Part shown: piece after piece, positions 1-7,458 of the stretch
Position numbering within the stretch: position 1 is the stretch's first letter
Layout of the letters: each line of letters begins with the position of its first letter
NCBI GenBank assembly: GCA_024641835.1
Contig: JAHECH010000040.1
Span: forward strand, 1 to 13,553
Length of the DNA stretch: 13,553 nucleotides
Direction: 5' to 3'
Source: Deltaproteobacteria bacterium
GTDB lineage: Bacteria > Desulfobacterota > DSM-4660 > Desulfatiglandales > HGW-15
Notes under the pieces: model-generated
Told to the model about the DNA's origin: nothing
The model's database searches: none
The model's input: only the letters and a program-made list of their open reading frames with translations
Position numbers and translations under genes: made by a program

Positions 1-93
1 TTTTCAGTGACTTATCCATGGGGGAGTTCTGCCCCCTCCGCATTCTCCGCCTGCGGCGGAGTTGCGGCTTCCCCCACGGATAAGTCACGAAAA
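1..93. repeat. Long imperfect inverted repeat with nested hairpins
   Basis: The outer arms are about 1-25 and 70-93. The left arm reads TTTTC, an extra A, then GTGACTTATCC, and the right arm is its reverse complement apart from that one-base insertion and one substitution. Inside lies a perfect 7-bp hairpin, CTCCGCC at 45-51 and GGCGGAG at 55-61, with a TGC loop. A further segment at 120-134 is the reverse complement of 17-31 at 13 of 15 positions, so the left arm has two possible partners. The T-run is on the left and the A-run on the right, the reverse of a normal bidirectional terminator. It could be a small REP or MITE-like element or the end of a mobile element; no transposase is visible. 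Confidence 0.6.
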
Positions 94-240
94 GGACAGC
101 GGCCTCCCGCCAGTCACTTCAGAAAACCCCCATGCCCCGCGTAGTTATACCACGCAAACAATTTGATGCTCCCAGTAGTAAAACCAGAAGCGCTAGAGCG
201 CCCGGTTCCTGATTGGCCAAGGCGCGGTGCGGATTTATGG

Positions 241-498
241 CTAGGGCAATGCCGTCATAAGACTCCGCAGCAGCCGGAGGAGTGAGGTGAAAAGAACCCC
301 TTTTTGGTGAGGCGCAGTATACGGAATTTGCCCTTGTGTGTCAACGAAGAACACAAGATACAGAGAACCGTCCTTCCATAATTCATTTGACAGCACCGCA
401 TTGCTGTTGCATACGATAGGTCTATGCGAAGGGAGGCGGGTCATGAAATACCCGGCGCTCTCCACGCAGTGATCATCCGTGGATTCAAGCGTACTCAA
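241..498 (-). CDS. Doubtful small hypothetical protein
   Basis: This is an open frame of 85 codons starting at a TTG, with a weak GGGAAG-like sequence upstream. I do not recognise the product and see no domain motif, signal peptide or clear membrane segment. It sits in an otherwise gene-free stretch of about 650 bases next to an inverted repeat. It may be a chance frame or a decayed gene fragment. It is listed only because nothing else explains this stretch. Confidence 0.15.
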   Translation of the reverse strand: MSTLESTDDHCVESAGYFMTRLPSHRPIVCNSNAVLSNELWKDGSLYLVFFVDTQGQIPYTAPHQKGVLFTSLLRLLRSLMTALP

Positions 499-500
499 TC

Positions 501-515
501 ACTTCCCGGGGAAGT
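501..515. repeat. 15-bp perfect palindrome upstream of the nitroreductase
   Basis: ACTTCCC at 501-507 and GGGAAGT at 509-515 are perfect inverted repeats around a single central G. It lies about 140 bases upstream of the nitroreductase start. It could be an operator or a small hairpin; no adjoining T-run supports a terminator. The rest of 516-653 shows only a second short CCCC/GGGG palindrome (568-575) and the ribosome binding site of the next gene. Confidence 0.3.
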
Positions 516-653
516 TGGAGAAGAAGTAGAATCCGTAACGATTATGCCATTTGATTCGCTGGATGCTCCCCGGGGGTCTGCGGGAGAGATCGGGAAGGGC
601 TAGCGCGGCTGACGCACCATCCGTTGGAATCACAGCCAAAGAAGGAAATATGC

Positions 654-1262
654 ATGCTTACAACTAAAGAAGCTATAGAGAGAAGACGCAGTATACGTAA
701 GTTTAAAGCGAAGCCAATCCCAGAGGATTATATCACCGAATTACTGAATGCCGCGAGGTTGGCACCATCAGGATGCAACGCACAGCCATGGCGATTCAAG
801 ATTGTTGAAAAACCTGACATCAAAGCAAAGCTGGCTCAGGCAGCCTATGATCAAGCTTTTATCGCTACCGCGCCAATTGTTATCGTCTGCTGTGCTGATA
901 TTCAAGGCTATCTTGATGGAACCGTATCTGGTGCACAAGATCTCGGAAAGATCGCGGCAATTGAAGACAGGATTGTCACCATCCTTGAGCATAAAGCCGA
1001 GAGACTAAAAACCGTTGAACGTGACGAGCTCGGTCCTCGCATTGCTGCAAATGTTGCAATTGCAATTGAACATATAGTGCTAAGAGCCCTGGATTTTGGA
1101 CTTGGAAGTTGCTGGATACGCTTGATTGATGAACAAAGGGTAAGAGAAATGTTCGAATGGGATGACAGCATTTATGTTGTCGCACTTCTCCCGCTAGGAT
1201 ATCCTGCAGAATCACCGGAAGCCAGAAAAAGACTGCAACTTAGAGACATTTTGATCGACTAG
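654..1262 (+). CDS. Nitroreductase-family FMN-dependent oxidoreductase
   Basis: This 202-residue protein belongs to the nitroreductase/NADH-oxidase fold, whose members are usually cytoplasmic FMN homodimers that reduce nitro groups, quinones or related electrophiles with NAD(P)H. Visible features are the N-terminal RRSIRKF motif (residues 11-17), the flavin-contacting segment APSGCNAQPW (37-46), a hydrophobic strand before ACADIQ-like sequence near 74-84, and the C-terminal GLGSCWI (149-155) and LPLGYPAE (179-186) motifs. Length matches single-domain members. I chose ATG 654 because GAAGGA lies 8-12 bases upstream; a TTG at 624 would add ten unconserved residues. It converges on the transporter gene, whose stop is 13 bases beyond its own. 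Which substrate it reduces cannot be read from sequence. Confidence 0.9.
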   Translation: MLTTKEAIERRRSIRKFKAKPIPEDYITELLNAARLAPSGCNAQPWRFKIVEKPDIKAKLAQAAYDQAFIATAPIVIVCCADIQGYLDGTVSGAQDLGKIAAIEDRIVTILEHKAERLKTVERDELGPRIAANVAIAIEHIVLRALDFGLGSCWIRLIDEQRVREMFEWDDSIYVVALLPLGYPAESPEARKRLQLRDILID

Positions 1263-1275
1263 CCTCAAAACAACG

Positions 1276-2661
1276 TTACCCATGCGTTCTGCCTCTGGCG
1301 ATGGACGCAAAAATGCCCCCAAAGCAAAGAAGCGCCGAGATTGTAAATGCTGTTTTCATAGATGTTAAGAACAGTTGGTAGTTTTCCGGCGTTATTTGCA
1401 CCCTCCCTATATACAGGGCAAAGAGCAGTAAAGTCATCCCCATGCTGAACATCTGCCCAGTCAGTCTCATCGTGCCTAACATGCCTGATGCAACTCCATA
1501 GAATTTTTTCTCCACGGAGGACATCACCGCGTTGATATTTGGTGAAGAGAAAAAACCAAACCCAAACCCCAGGATGGCTAAAGTGAACATAATGAATACC
1601 AGCTTAGTGCTGCTACTGAGAAAAGTCAGCAGGACAAGACCCGCAGCCGTTACGGCCATCCCGGCAGAAGCCAGAATACGCGGCTCAATTCTATCAGAGA
1701 GGTTGCCGGCAATTGGTGAGCAGATAATCTGGAAAATGGGCTGGATCGCCAATATCAGGCCGGCATGCTCGGGTGTAAAGCCTTTGATGTATTGCAGGTA
1801 AAGACTCAAGAGGAACGTAACGGCAAATGTGGCGCTGTAGTTGATCAGGGCTGCCAGATTCGAGAACCTAAAGACAGAATTATCCCTGAAAAGGCCGATA
1901 CTAAGCACGGGTTGTTCAATCTTCAGTTCCCATCTAACGAATGCGGCAACCCCACATACACCGATTAAGATTAGCCCACCTCCTTTTAAGTCCGGTAACA
2001 CGGAAAACCCATACATTATGGTGACCATGGCCAAGCTATAGATTATCGCACCGTTATAATCAAACTTTTCTCCCTTAGCTCCGGCCCATTCTCCCTTCAG
2101 CTTCCAGAGTACTGCAACAATGACTATTAAGCCCAGGAACGCATTCAGAATGAAAATACTCCGCCAGCCCAGGCGTTCGGTTAGAAAGCCACCGATAAGC
2201 GGCCCTGCAGACAGACCGGTGTAAACTGCCGCCACATTTATCCCCAATGCCCTGCCTCGCCCCTGTGCGGGAAAGACTGAGGTCAAAATCGCGATCCCTG
2301 TGCCAAATATCATCGCGCCACCGAGCCCCTGCATGGCGCGAAAGACAATAAGCCAAGTACCCGAATGGGAAATAGCACACATGAGAGATGCCACAGCATC
2401 GAAAGTCATACCGAACAAAAAAATCCTTTTCCTTCCGTGGATATCGGCAATGCGGCCGAAGGGCACGAGGAGAATTGCGGCTGCAAGCAGATAGGCAGTA
2501 GCCACCCAGCTCAATTCCAACGCGTTCAGCAGAAGCTCGCCGCCGATCGAGGGAAGTGCAATATTCACTGAGGATGCCGTAAAAGGGGTAAGGAAAGAAC
2601 TCATACCCGCTATCATCAGGGCGACATTTTTGTTGACTAAATTTGTTGGGTGTTCGGTCAT
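1276..2661 (-). CDS. MFS transporter, DHA2 (EmrB/QacA-like) drug-efflux type
   Basis: This 461-residue inner-membrane protein is a major facilitator, probably a proton-coupled exporter of drugs or toxic organics. Motif A, GRIADIHGRKR, follows the second hydrophobic segment (about 69-79). The antiporter-associated motif C, GLSAGPLIGGF, lies at about 149-159. Many further hydrophobic segments run to the C-terminus, in line with the 12-14 helices of the DHA1/DHA2 drug:H+ antiporters; the overall pattern looks DHA2-like, although 461 residues is at the short end. The ribosome binding site is weak (AAGCAGAAA before the ATG). It is transcribed away from the TetR-type regulator across a region of about 500 bases, the common layout for a repressor-controlled exporter, so control by that regulator is possible but not shown. 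Confidence 0.88.
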   Translation of the reverse strand: MTEHPTNLVNKNVALMIAGMSSFLTPFTASSVNIALPSIGGELLLNALELSWVATAYLLAAAILLVPFGRIADIHGRKRIFLFGMTFDAVASLMCAISHSGTWLIVFRAMQGLGGAMIFGTGIAILTSVFPAQGRGRALGINVAAVYTGLSAGPLIGGFLTERLGWRSIFILNAFLGLIVIVAVLWKLKGEWAGAKGEKFDYNGAIIYSLAMVTIMYGFSVLPDLKGGGLILIGVCGVAAFVRWELKIEQPVLSIGLFRDNSVFRFSNLAALINYSATFAVTFLLSLYLQYIKGFTPEHAGLILAIQPIFQIICSPIAGNLSDRIEPRILASAGMAVTAAGLVLLTFLSSSTKLVFIMFTLAILGFGFGFFSSPNINAVMSSVEKKFYGVASGMLGTMRLTGQMFSMGMTLLLFALYIGRVQITPENYQLFLTSMKTAFTISALLCFGGIFASIARGRTHG

Positions 2662-2906
2662 TTTCTGCTTTTTCCCTTATATTTTGTGCCGGGCTCCCAA
2701 TCCTTTATCGTACTGTCCGAATATCCAATATCTATCCTGGTTGAGCCTGGTCATATTCCTACTATTGACTTAAACGTGTTTTTTAGGCCTTATAGCACTT
2801 AAATTCAGCAAAGGAAATCGAGTCTTCATCCATACAATGGATATTTTTCCATGATATCTCACATTATTTGAAATATTTCCAATCACTGAATAGGTAGGCC
2901 GCTTCC
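2662..2906. promoter_or_regulatory. AT-rich divergent intergenic region with operator-like repeats
   Basis: This region separates the leftward transporter from the rightward VOC remnant and TetR gene and should hold promoters in both directions. It contains TTGACT at 2765-2770, a plausible -35 box, but the candidate -10 (TTATAG, 2790-2795) is 19 bases away, so the promoter call is weak. Short inverted repeats are ATGGA (2837-2841) with TCCAT (2848-2852), GATAT (2840-2844) with ATATC (2854-2858), and the palindrome GAAATATTTC (2870-2879). CCTGGT is repeated directly at 2736-2741 and 2746-2751. Any of these could be a TetR-family operator. None matches an operator I can name. Confidence 0.3.
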
Positions 2907-3132
2907 ATGAGCATCATCGCGTTCGATCTCGTGGCTATACCCACGGTGAGGCCGGAAGAGATGCTGCGGTTCTATCGGGCTCTCGGGTTTTCCTCACCCA
3001 CATCTGAAAAATGGCGTGCGGAGAGAATCCCTTTCTTCTCAATACCCACATTTCTTCTTGACACACAGAAAAATAAATGGCACTAAGATACCAGCTGGCC
3101 GGTCTCCAGGCTTCTCTGCGTTATCATATCCT
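2907..3132 (+). pseudogene. Truncated, frameshifted VOC (glyoxalase/bleomycin-resistance) family gene
   Basis: From ATG 2907, preceded by TAGGTAGG, the frame encodes about 60 residues and stops at a TAA near 3085. The beginning, with VAIPTVRPEEMLRFYRALGF (residues 9-28) followed by WRAERIPFFSI (36-46), looks like the first beta-alpha-beta unit of a vicinal-oxygen-chelate protein, in which FYRxLGF is typical. The expected next strand, of the KINxH...SPGF kind, appears instead in the +1 frame as KINGTKIPAGRSPGFSAL (about 3070-3123), which suggests a one-base indel near 3050. Intact VOC proteins usually run to about 120-140 residues; here the TetR gene begins almost at once. I read it as a decayed gene. 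A sequencing error could explain the frameshift but not the missing C-terminal half. Confidence 0.6.
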
Positions 3133-3174
3133 TTTCGCTCTCTAGATCCAATATGGAATCTTGGCCCTAAGATA

Positions 3175-3828
3175 ATGAAACGAGAGTTGAAAAAGTTTGA
3201 GAAGTTTACCGAAAAAGGAAAGGAAACGGTCGCCGAAATATGCAAAGTTGCCGCCCGGATTTTTGATGAGAAGGGATACTTGGCTGCCACCTTGGGAGAT
3301 GTTGCCCAAGCGGCCGGCATGACTAAAGGCGGCGTCTTTCACTATTTTTCGAAAAAGGAAGAACTGCTTTTCCTGATACTGTATCGCTATATCGATTGCA
3401 CTTTGCGAGCGCTGAAAAAAAAGCTTGAGGTTTGCGGGACACCGTATGACAGGATCTACGTGTTTATTCATCACCATCTACAAAATTACGAAAAGAACCA
3501 GGCTGAGTCTCGCTTAGCTCTCCTGGAGAGAGCGAATCTTCCCTCAAATTATTTAGGCATCATCAAAGATATGGAAAGAGAATACAGGGAGATTCTAAGA
3601 TCCCTTGTCAAGCCTTTGATGGAAGGGAGGAGGAAAAGCTACAGAAAGGTGATGTTGGCTACCTACGCTCTGCTGGGGATGGTCACTTTACCGTATGTGT
3701 GGTTTGACCCGGACGGGAAAGCAAAGCCCAAGGAGTTGGGAGACCTCATCTACGAGATTTATCTTGGTGGCCTTGGCTGTGCAAAACCTCTAAAGGGAAG
3801 CCAATGCAGACGTAATTTGATAGCCTAA
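3175..3828 (+). CDS. TetR/AcrR-family transcriptional regulator
   Basis: This 217-residue protein has the TetR layout: an N-terminal DNA-binding three-helix domain and a C-terminal helical ligand-binding and dimerisation domain. The helix-turn-helix reads TLGDVAQAAGMTKGGVFHYF (residues 39-58), followed by the usual SKKEEL. The frame is open back to 3016, but the extra 53 residues come from the VOC remnant and are not TetR-like, so I start at ATG 3175; its ribosome binding site is poor. The gene lies between a divergent exporter and a beta-oxidation cluster in the same direction. TetR proteins beside such clusters often act as acyl-CoA-responsive repressors (FadR of Bacillus, PsrA of Pseudomonas). 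Control of the downstream acyl-CoA genes is therefore likely, with the exporter a second possible target. Confidence 0.9.
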   Translation: MKRELKKFEKFTEKGKETVAEICKVAARIFDEKGYLAATLGDVAQAAGMTKGGVFHYFSKKEELLFLILYRYIDCTLRALKKKLEVCGTPYDRIYVFIHHHLQNYEKNQAESRLALLERANLPSNYLGIIKDMEREYREILRSLVKPLMEGRRKSYRKVMLATYALLGMVTLPYVWFDPDGKAKPKELGDLIYEIYLGGLGCAKPLKGSQCRRNLIA

Positions 3829-4016
3829 GAAAACAGGGATCTCATTTATTCGCTCGATAAGTGCAGTCAGCAAAGGATCGTGAAATCAATCGGCTGGCGG
3901 GGAATAGCGAGGTTGCACGTTTTCTTGGCAGCAATTCAATAAGGCATTCGGTGCAACGCTTTTCAGCATTGTGTAAGAGCGGGAATGCACTTATCCGACC
4001 GCGAGTGAGCCAAAAT
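3829..4016. other. Intergenic leader before the acyl-CoA dehydrogenase
   Basis: About 190 bases lie between the TetR stop and the dehydrogenase start. The dehydrogenase frame happens to stay open back to 3861, but the resulting 52-residue extension is basic, resembles no acyl-CoA dehydrogenase N-terminus and is most likely untranslated leader. I see no convincing promoter boxes or terminator. Confidence 0.4.
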
Positions 4017-5171
4017 ATGGACTTCCAATTCACAAAAGAGCAGCAAGACATAAGAACAGCAGCCCGCGATTTTGCTGAAAAAGAATTTCCGGAGATAGCT
4101 GGTAGGATTGATGAAAAAGAGGAATTTCCGTTTGAACTCTGGAAAAAGGCATGTGAATTGGGCCTGATAGGTTGCTTTATTCCTGAGGAATATGGTGGTG
4201 CGGGTTATGGAGTCACTGAACAGTGCTGCATAGCCGAAGAGTTCTTTCGGGTAGATCCAGGCTGCGGTCAATGCATGAATTCAGTTGCCGTTGGCTCTGA
4301 AGTGATCCTGATGTTCGGCAGCGAAAAGCAGAAAAAGACCTTCCTTCCTCCGCTGGCAAGGGGGGAGACGATCATGGGTATCGCTATAACTGAGCCAGAC
4401 GCCGGAAGTGACGTGCTCTCAGTCGCAACTACTGCAGAAAGAAGAGGGAATGAGTTTATAATTACCGGCAGCAAAATGTTCATTACCAACGGCAGCATCG
4501 GCAACTATCTGGTTGTCTATTGCATGACAAGTCCTGAAAAAGATAAGGCTTCAGAGCGATTCAGCATGATCATCGTGGAAACGGATCGCCCCGGCTATGA
4601 ATCAAATAAACTCAGAGGCAAGTTAGGAATCAGGGCTTCTGACACGGCTGAAGTGCGCTTCACGGATGTTAAGGTTCCAACCCATAACCTCGTTGGAGAG
4701 GAGGGGAAGGGTTTTCCCTATCTCATGAGGTTTTTTGGCCGCACCAGGGTCATGGTCGCCGCAACAGGGGTTGGATTGGCTCAAGGGGCCTTGGAGAGAG
4801 CAGTAGGACATATAAAAAGAAGAAGGCAGTTTGGAAAACCTCTGTCTGATTTTCAGGGAAATCGATTTAAGCTTGCAGAAATGGCGACACTGGTTGAAGC
4901 AGCCAGAAACCTCACTTACAAAGCTGCCGCAGACGTTGACAGGGGCATTCTCGATTCGGCGGTGATAGCAATGGCTAAGTGGTATTCTGCCTGGGTCGCC
5001 GTACATGTAGCAGATGAGTCTCTGCAGATGCATGGTGGCTATGGCTACATGGCAGAATATGATATTTCAAGGTTCTACAGGGATGCGAAAATCCTGGAAA
5101 TATATGAAGGAACGAAAGAAATCGAGAAGGAAATAATAGCGAGAAGCTTTTTAGCAAAACAGTTTACATAG
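4017..5171 (+). CDS. Acyl-CoA dehydrogenase
   Basis: This FAD-dependent enzyme makes the alpha,beta double bond in an acyl-CoA thioester and passes electrons to ETF, the first oxidative step of beta-oxidation. The 384-residue length from ATG 4017 is the family norm. The N-terminal helical domain includes PEEYGGAGYG (56-65). The middle beta domain carries the FAD/substrate signature AITEPDAGSD (123-132) and FITNGS (155-160). The C-terminal domain has RRRQFGKPLSDFQ (268-280), LQMHGGYGY (336-344) and IYEGT (362-366). Glu364 is the expected catalytic base, at the position used by medium- and short-chain enzymes. Some alicyclic-acid dehydrogenases have Asp there, so this looks like an ordinary acyl-CoA type. 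The ribosome binding site (GAGTGAG) is modest. No ETF genes are in the window. Confidence 0.93.
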   Translation: MDFQFTKEQQDIRTAARDFAEKEFPEIAGRIDEKEEFPFELWKKACELGLIGCFIPEEYGGAGYGVTEQCCIAEEFFRVDPGCGQCMNSVAVGSEVILMFGSEKQKKTFLPPLARGETIMGIAITEPDAGSDVLSVATTAERRGNEFIITGSKMFITNGSIGNYLVVYCMTSPEKDKASERFSMIIVETDRPGYESNKLRGKLGIRASDTAEVRFTDVKVPTHNLVGEEGKGFPYLMRFFGRTRVMVAATGVGLAQGALERAVGHIKRRRQFGKPLSDFQGNRFKLAEMATLVEAARNLTYKAAADVDRGILDSAVIAMAKWYSAWVAVHVADESLQMHGGYGYMAEYDISRFYRDAKILEIYEGTKEIEKEIIARSFLAKQFT

Positions 5172-5360
5172 AAGAACCGAAGCCTCAAGGGGGCAAATTT
5201 TTAAACACATTTGTTCAATGCTTTAAAGGTTCGGTTGAAAAAAACCTTAGACGGGGGTCCCTTTCATAAGTAATCACCGTCTATCCCAGACTGAAGTTAC
5301 AGAAGCGATGCTTTGTACCTAGCCGATAGCTCAACGAAAATAGGAGGTCTTTTATAAGCC

Positions 5361-6575
5361 ATGGATAATGACGTTGTTATTGTAAGTGCCTTGAGAACTG
5401 CTTTTGGCAAGTTTTGCGGAACGTTGAGGGAGACACCGGCGTATGAATTAGGTGCCTTCGTCATTGAAAGGGCTCTGCAGAAGGCAGGGATTCCGAAAGA
5501 ACAGGTTAATGAAGTTTTTATGGGTTGCGCTATTCACGCAGAGAATGAAGACTTTGTATCTCCCTGTGTAGCGAGACAGTCACTCTTGAGGGCGGGCCTT
5601 CCTCCGGAAACGAGGTCTGTCACAATTGACAAGGCATGTTGTTCTTCCATGACAGCAGCACATATGGGGTTTAAGTCGATAAAATGGGGTGAATCGGAAA
5701 TTGTCGTGGTTGCAGGTGCCGAGAATTTCAGCAGAGTACCGTTCATTGTACATCCTGCTGTAAGACTAGGCCAAGGTCCGAAACTAGGCGACATTAAGGT
5801 CAGAGATCCACTTATTCGCATGGGTTACAAAGATTTCAACCCGGTTGCAGTCGATGCGGGCGAGGTCGCCCTTTCCTATTCAGTGACTAGGAAAGATCAA
5901 GATCTCTGGGCCTTTGTGAGTCAACAGCGTTACCAAGAGGCTAAGAAAGCGGGGAAATTCAAGGATGAGATCGTACCCATGACAGTCCGATTGGGAAATA
6001 AAGAGATCGTGTTCGAAGAAGATGAGTTTCCGAAGCCTCATACGACCTTGGAGAGGCTGGCGGAGCTGCCGACAGTCTATGGGAGTCCGACTGTAACGCC
6101 TGGAAATGCGCCGGGTTTAAACGATGGCGCTTCGTGCATGGTATTAATGAGTTCAAAAAAAGCCGCAGAAATGAATATCAAACCGCTTGCTCGTATCGTC
6201 GAAACAGGAAGCGTGTGTGATTTACCGAATAACATTACCATCGTCCCTGCCAAGGTGATCGATCATATATTGGGAAAAACCGGGTTGGGCATAGACGATA
6301 TCGATTTATTGGAGATCAATGAAGCTTTTGCGGCAATGCCTGTAACATGCGCGAAAATTCTTTCCAAGGGAAATGATTCGACGGAGGAAAGGATAAGGAA
6401 AAAACTTAACGTCAATGGGGGTGCAGTAGCGATTGGACACCCGTTGGGCGCGAGCGCGGTAAGGATTACTTTGACTCTGATCTACGAACTTAGAAGAAGA
6501 GGAGGGGGCAGAGGAATTGCGGCTATTTGTGGAGGATTAGCGCAAGGGGAGGGTATTTTCGTTGAGACGTTATGA
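5361..6575 (+). CDS. Thiolase (acetyl-CoA acyltransferase)
   Basis: This 404-residue thiolase cleaves 3-ketoacyl-CoA with CoA to give acetyl-CoA and a shortened acyl-CoA, or runs in reverse as a condensing enzyme. The nucleophile is Cys93 in IDKACCSSMTAA (89-100). NEAFA (320-324), the GHPLGASA histidine (His360) and the second catalytic cysteine in CGGLAQG (Cys390) complete the active site. The nucleophile context is ACCSS rather than the textbook VCGSG, with a second Cys directly after the nucleophile, which suggests a divergent subgroup. A perfect AGGAGGT lies 12 bases before the ATG (5342-5348), slightly farther than ideal. It follows the acyl-CoA dehydrogenase after a 189-base gap that may hold its own promoter, though I see no clear boxes. 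Confidence 0.92.
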   Translation: MDNDVVIVSALRTAFGKFCGTLRETPAYELGAFVIERALQKAGIPKEQVNEVFMGCAIHAENEDFVSPCVARQSLLRAGLPPETRSVTIDKACCSSMTAAHMGFKSIKWGESEIVVVAGAENFSRVPFIVHPAVRLGQGPKLGDIKVRDPLIRMGYKDFNPVAVDAGEVALSYSVTRKDQDLWAFVSQQRYQEAKKAGKFKDEIVPMTVRLGNKEIVFEEDEFPKPHTTLERLAELPTVYGSPTVTPGNAPGLNDGASCMVLMSSKKAAEMNIKPLARIVETGSVCDLPNNITIVPAKVIDHILGKTGLGIDDIDLLEINEAFAAMPVTCAKILSKGNDSTEERIRKKLNVNGGAVAIGHPLGASAVRITLTLIYELRRRGGGRGIAAICGGLAQGEGIFVETL

Positions 6576-6687
6576 GGATACGTTCTTATCGAGAAACGAA
6601 AACATTAGCTATGAAGTCTTATACTTAAGATAGGAGTGCTTCTGTAATAGATGAATTTGACCAATTGGGAAGGAGAGAGACAAAAGG

Positions 6688-7443
6688 ATGTTGAATGAAA
6701 AGGTGTGCTTTGTGAGTGGTGCGGCACGAGGAAAGGGTAACGGACGGGCTATCGCCTTAAAGCTAGCCCAAGAAGGCGCCGACGTCGCTGTGGGAGATAT
6801 CTTATACGAAGAGGCTGAGGCGGTAGCCGACGAAATCAGAGCTACTGGCCGTAGATCAATGGCTGTTAGAATGGATATGTCTGTCTATGATCAGGTAGAG
6901 GCAGGCTTGAAGAAAATCAAGAAAGAAATCGGCCCCATCGATATTCTTGTGAATAATGCAGCCATCATGACGAACATGGCCACCATTTCCAAAATGAAAA
7001 GAGAGGCATGGGATAGGGAAATTGCCGTCAACCTTTCCGGAGCCTTCTATTGTGTCAAACAGGTCTTTGACGATATGGCAGAGAAGAGGTGGGGGAGAAT
7101 TATCAACATAACGTCAGTAGCCGGTGTCCTTGGAGGGTATGGCCAATGCAGTTATTCCTCGAGCAAAGCGGGGCTAATCGGACTGACCAAGACCATTGCC
7201 CTGGAGGGGGCAAGATTCGCTATCACAGCCAATGCCATAACATTAGGCGTCATCGGGACGGATGCATTTTATGATCTCCCTGAAGAAGCTCGTAATAAAA
7301 TACTCAAGCGAGTGGCAATGAAAAGAGAGGGTGATCCTGCCGATGTGTCTTCTTTGGTCGCATTCCTATCTTCTGATGAGGCCAAATACATAACAGGAGC
7401 GAACATGATGCTAACAGGTGGGCTTGACCTTTTTGTTTTTTGA
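6688..7443 (+). CDS. SDR-family dehydrogenase, probable 3-hydroxyacyl-CoA dehydrogenase
   Basis: This 251-residue classical short-chain dehydrogenase has a complete catalytic tetrad: Asn115 (VNLSGAFY), Ser143 (NITSVAG), Tyr156 and Lys160 (YSSSK). NNA follows at 89-91. Asp37 at the end of the second strand favours NAD over NADP. The nucleotide-binding loop reads SGAARGKGNGRAIA (10-23), two residues longer than the usual TGxxxGIGRAIA. Later, NAITLG replaces the usual N-x-I-x-PG. Lying directly before an enoyl-CoA hydratase with only 15 bases between them, it is the obvious candidate for the 3-hydroxyacyl-CoA oxidation step, since no HAD-type (FadB-like) enzyme is present. A FabG-like 3-ketoacyl reductase role is the alternative. 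AAGGAG lies 12 bases before the ATG. Confidence 0.9.
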   Translation: MLNEKVCFVSGAARGKGNGRAIALKLAQEGADVAVGDILYEEAEAVADEIRATGRRSMAVRMDMSVYDQVEAGLKKIKKEIGPIDILVNNAAIMTNMATISKMKREAWDREIAVNLSGAFYCVKQVFDDMAEKRWGRIINITSVAGVLGGYGQCSYSSSKAGLIGLTKTIALEGARFAITANAITLGVIGTDAFYDLPEEARNKILKRVAMKREGDPADVSSLVAFLSSDEAKYITGANMMLTGGLDLFVF

Positions 7444-7458
7444 GAATAGGGAGGAGAA

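Noticed and set aside
5215..5260. Possible terminator AAGGTT...AACCTT after the acyl-CoA dehydrogenase
   Set aside because: The stem is only 6 bp and AT-rich with no T-run after it.
6651..6698. Short upstream ORF of 15 codons overlapping the SDR start
   Set aside because: Its AGGAG is too far upstream, the peptide has no feature, and such short frames are expected by chance.
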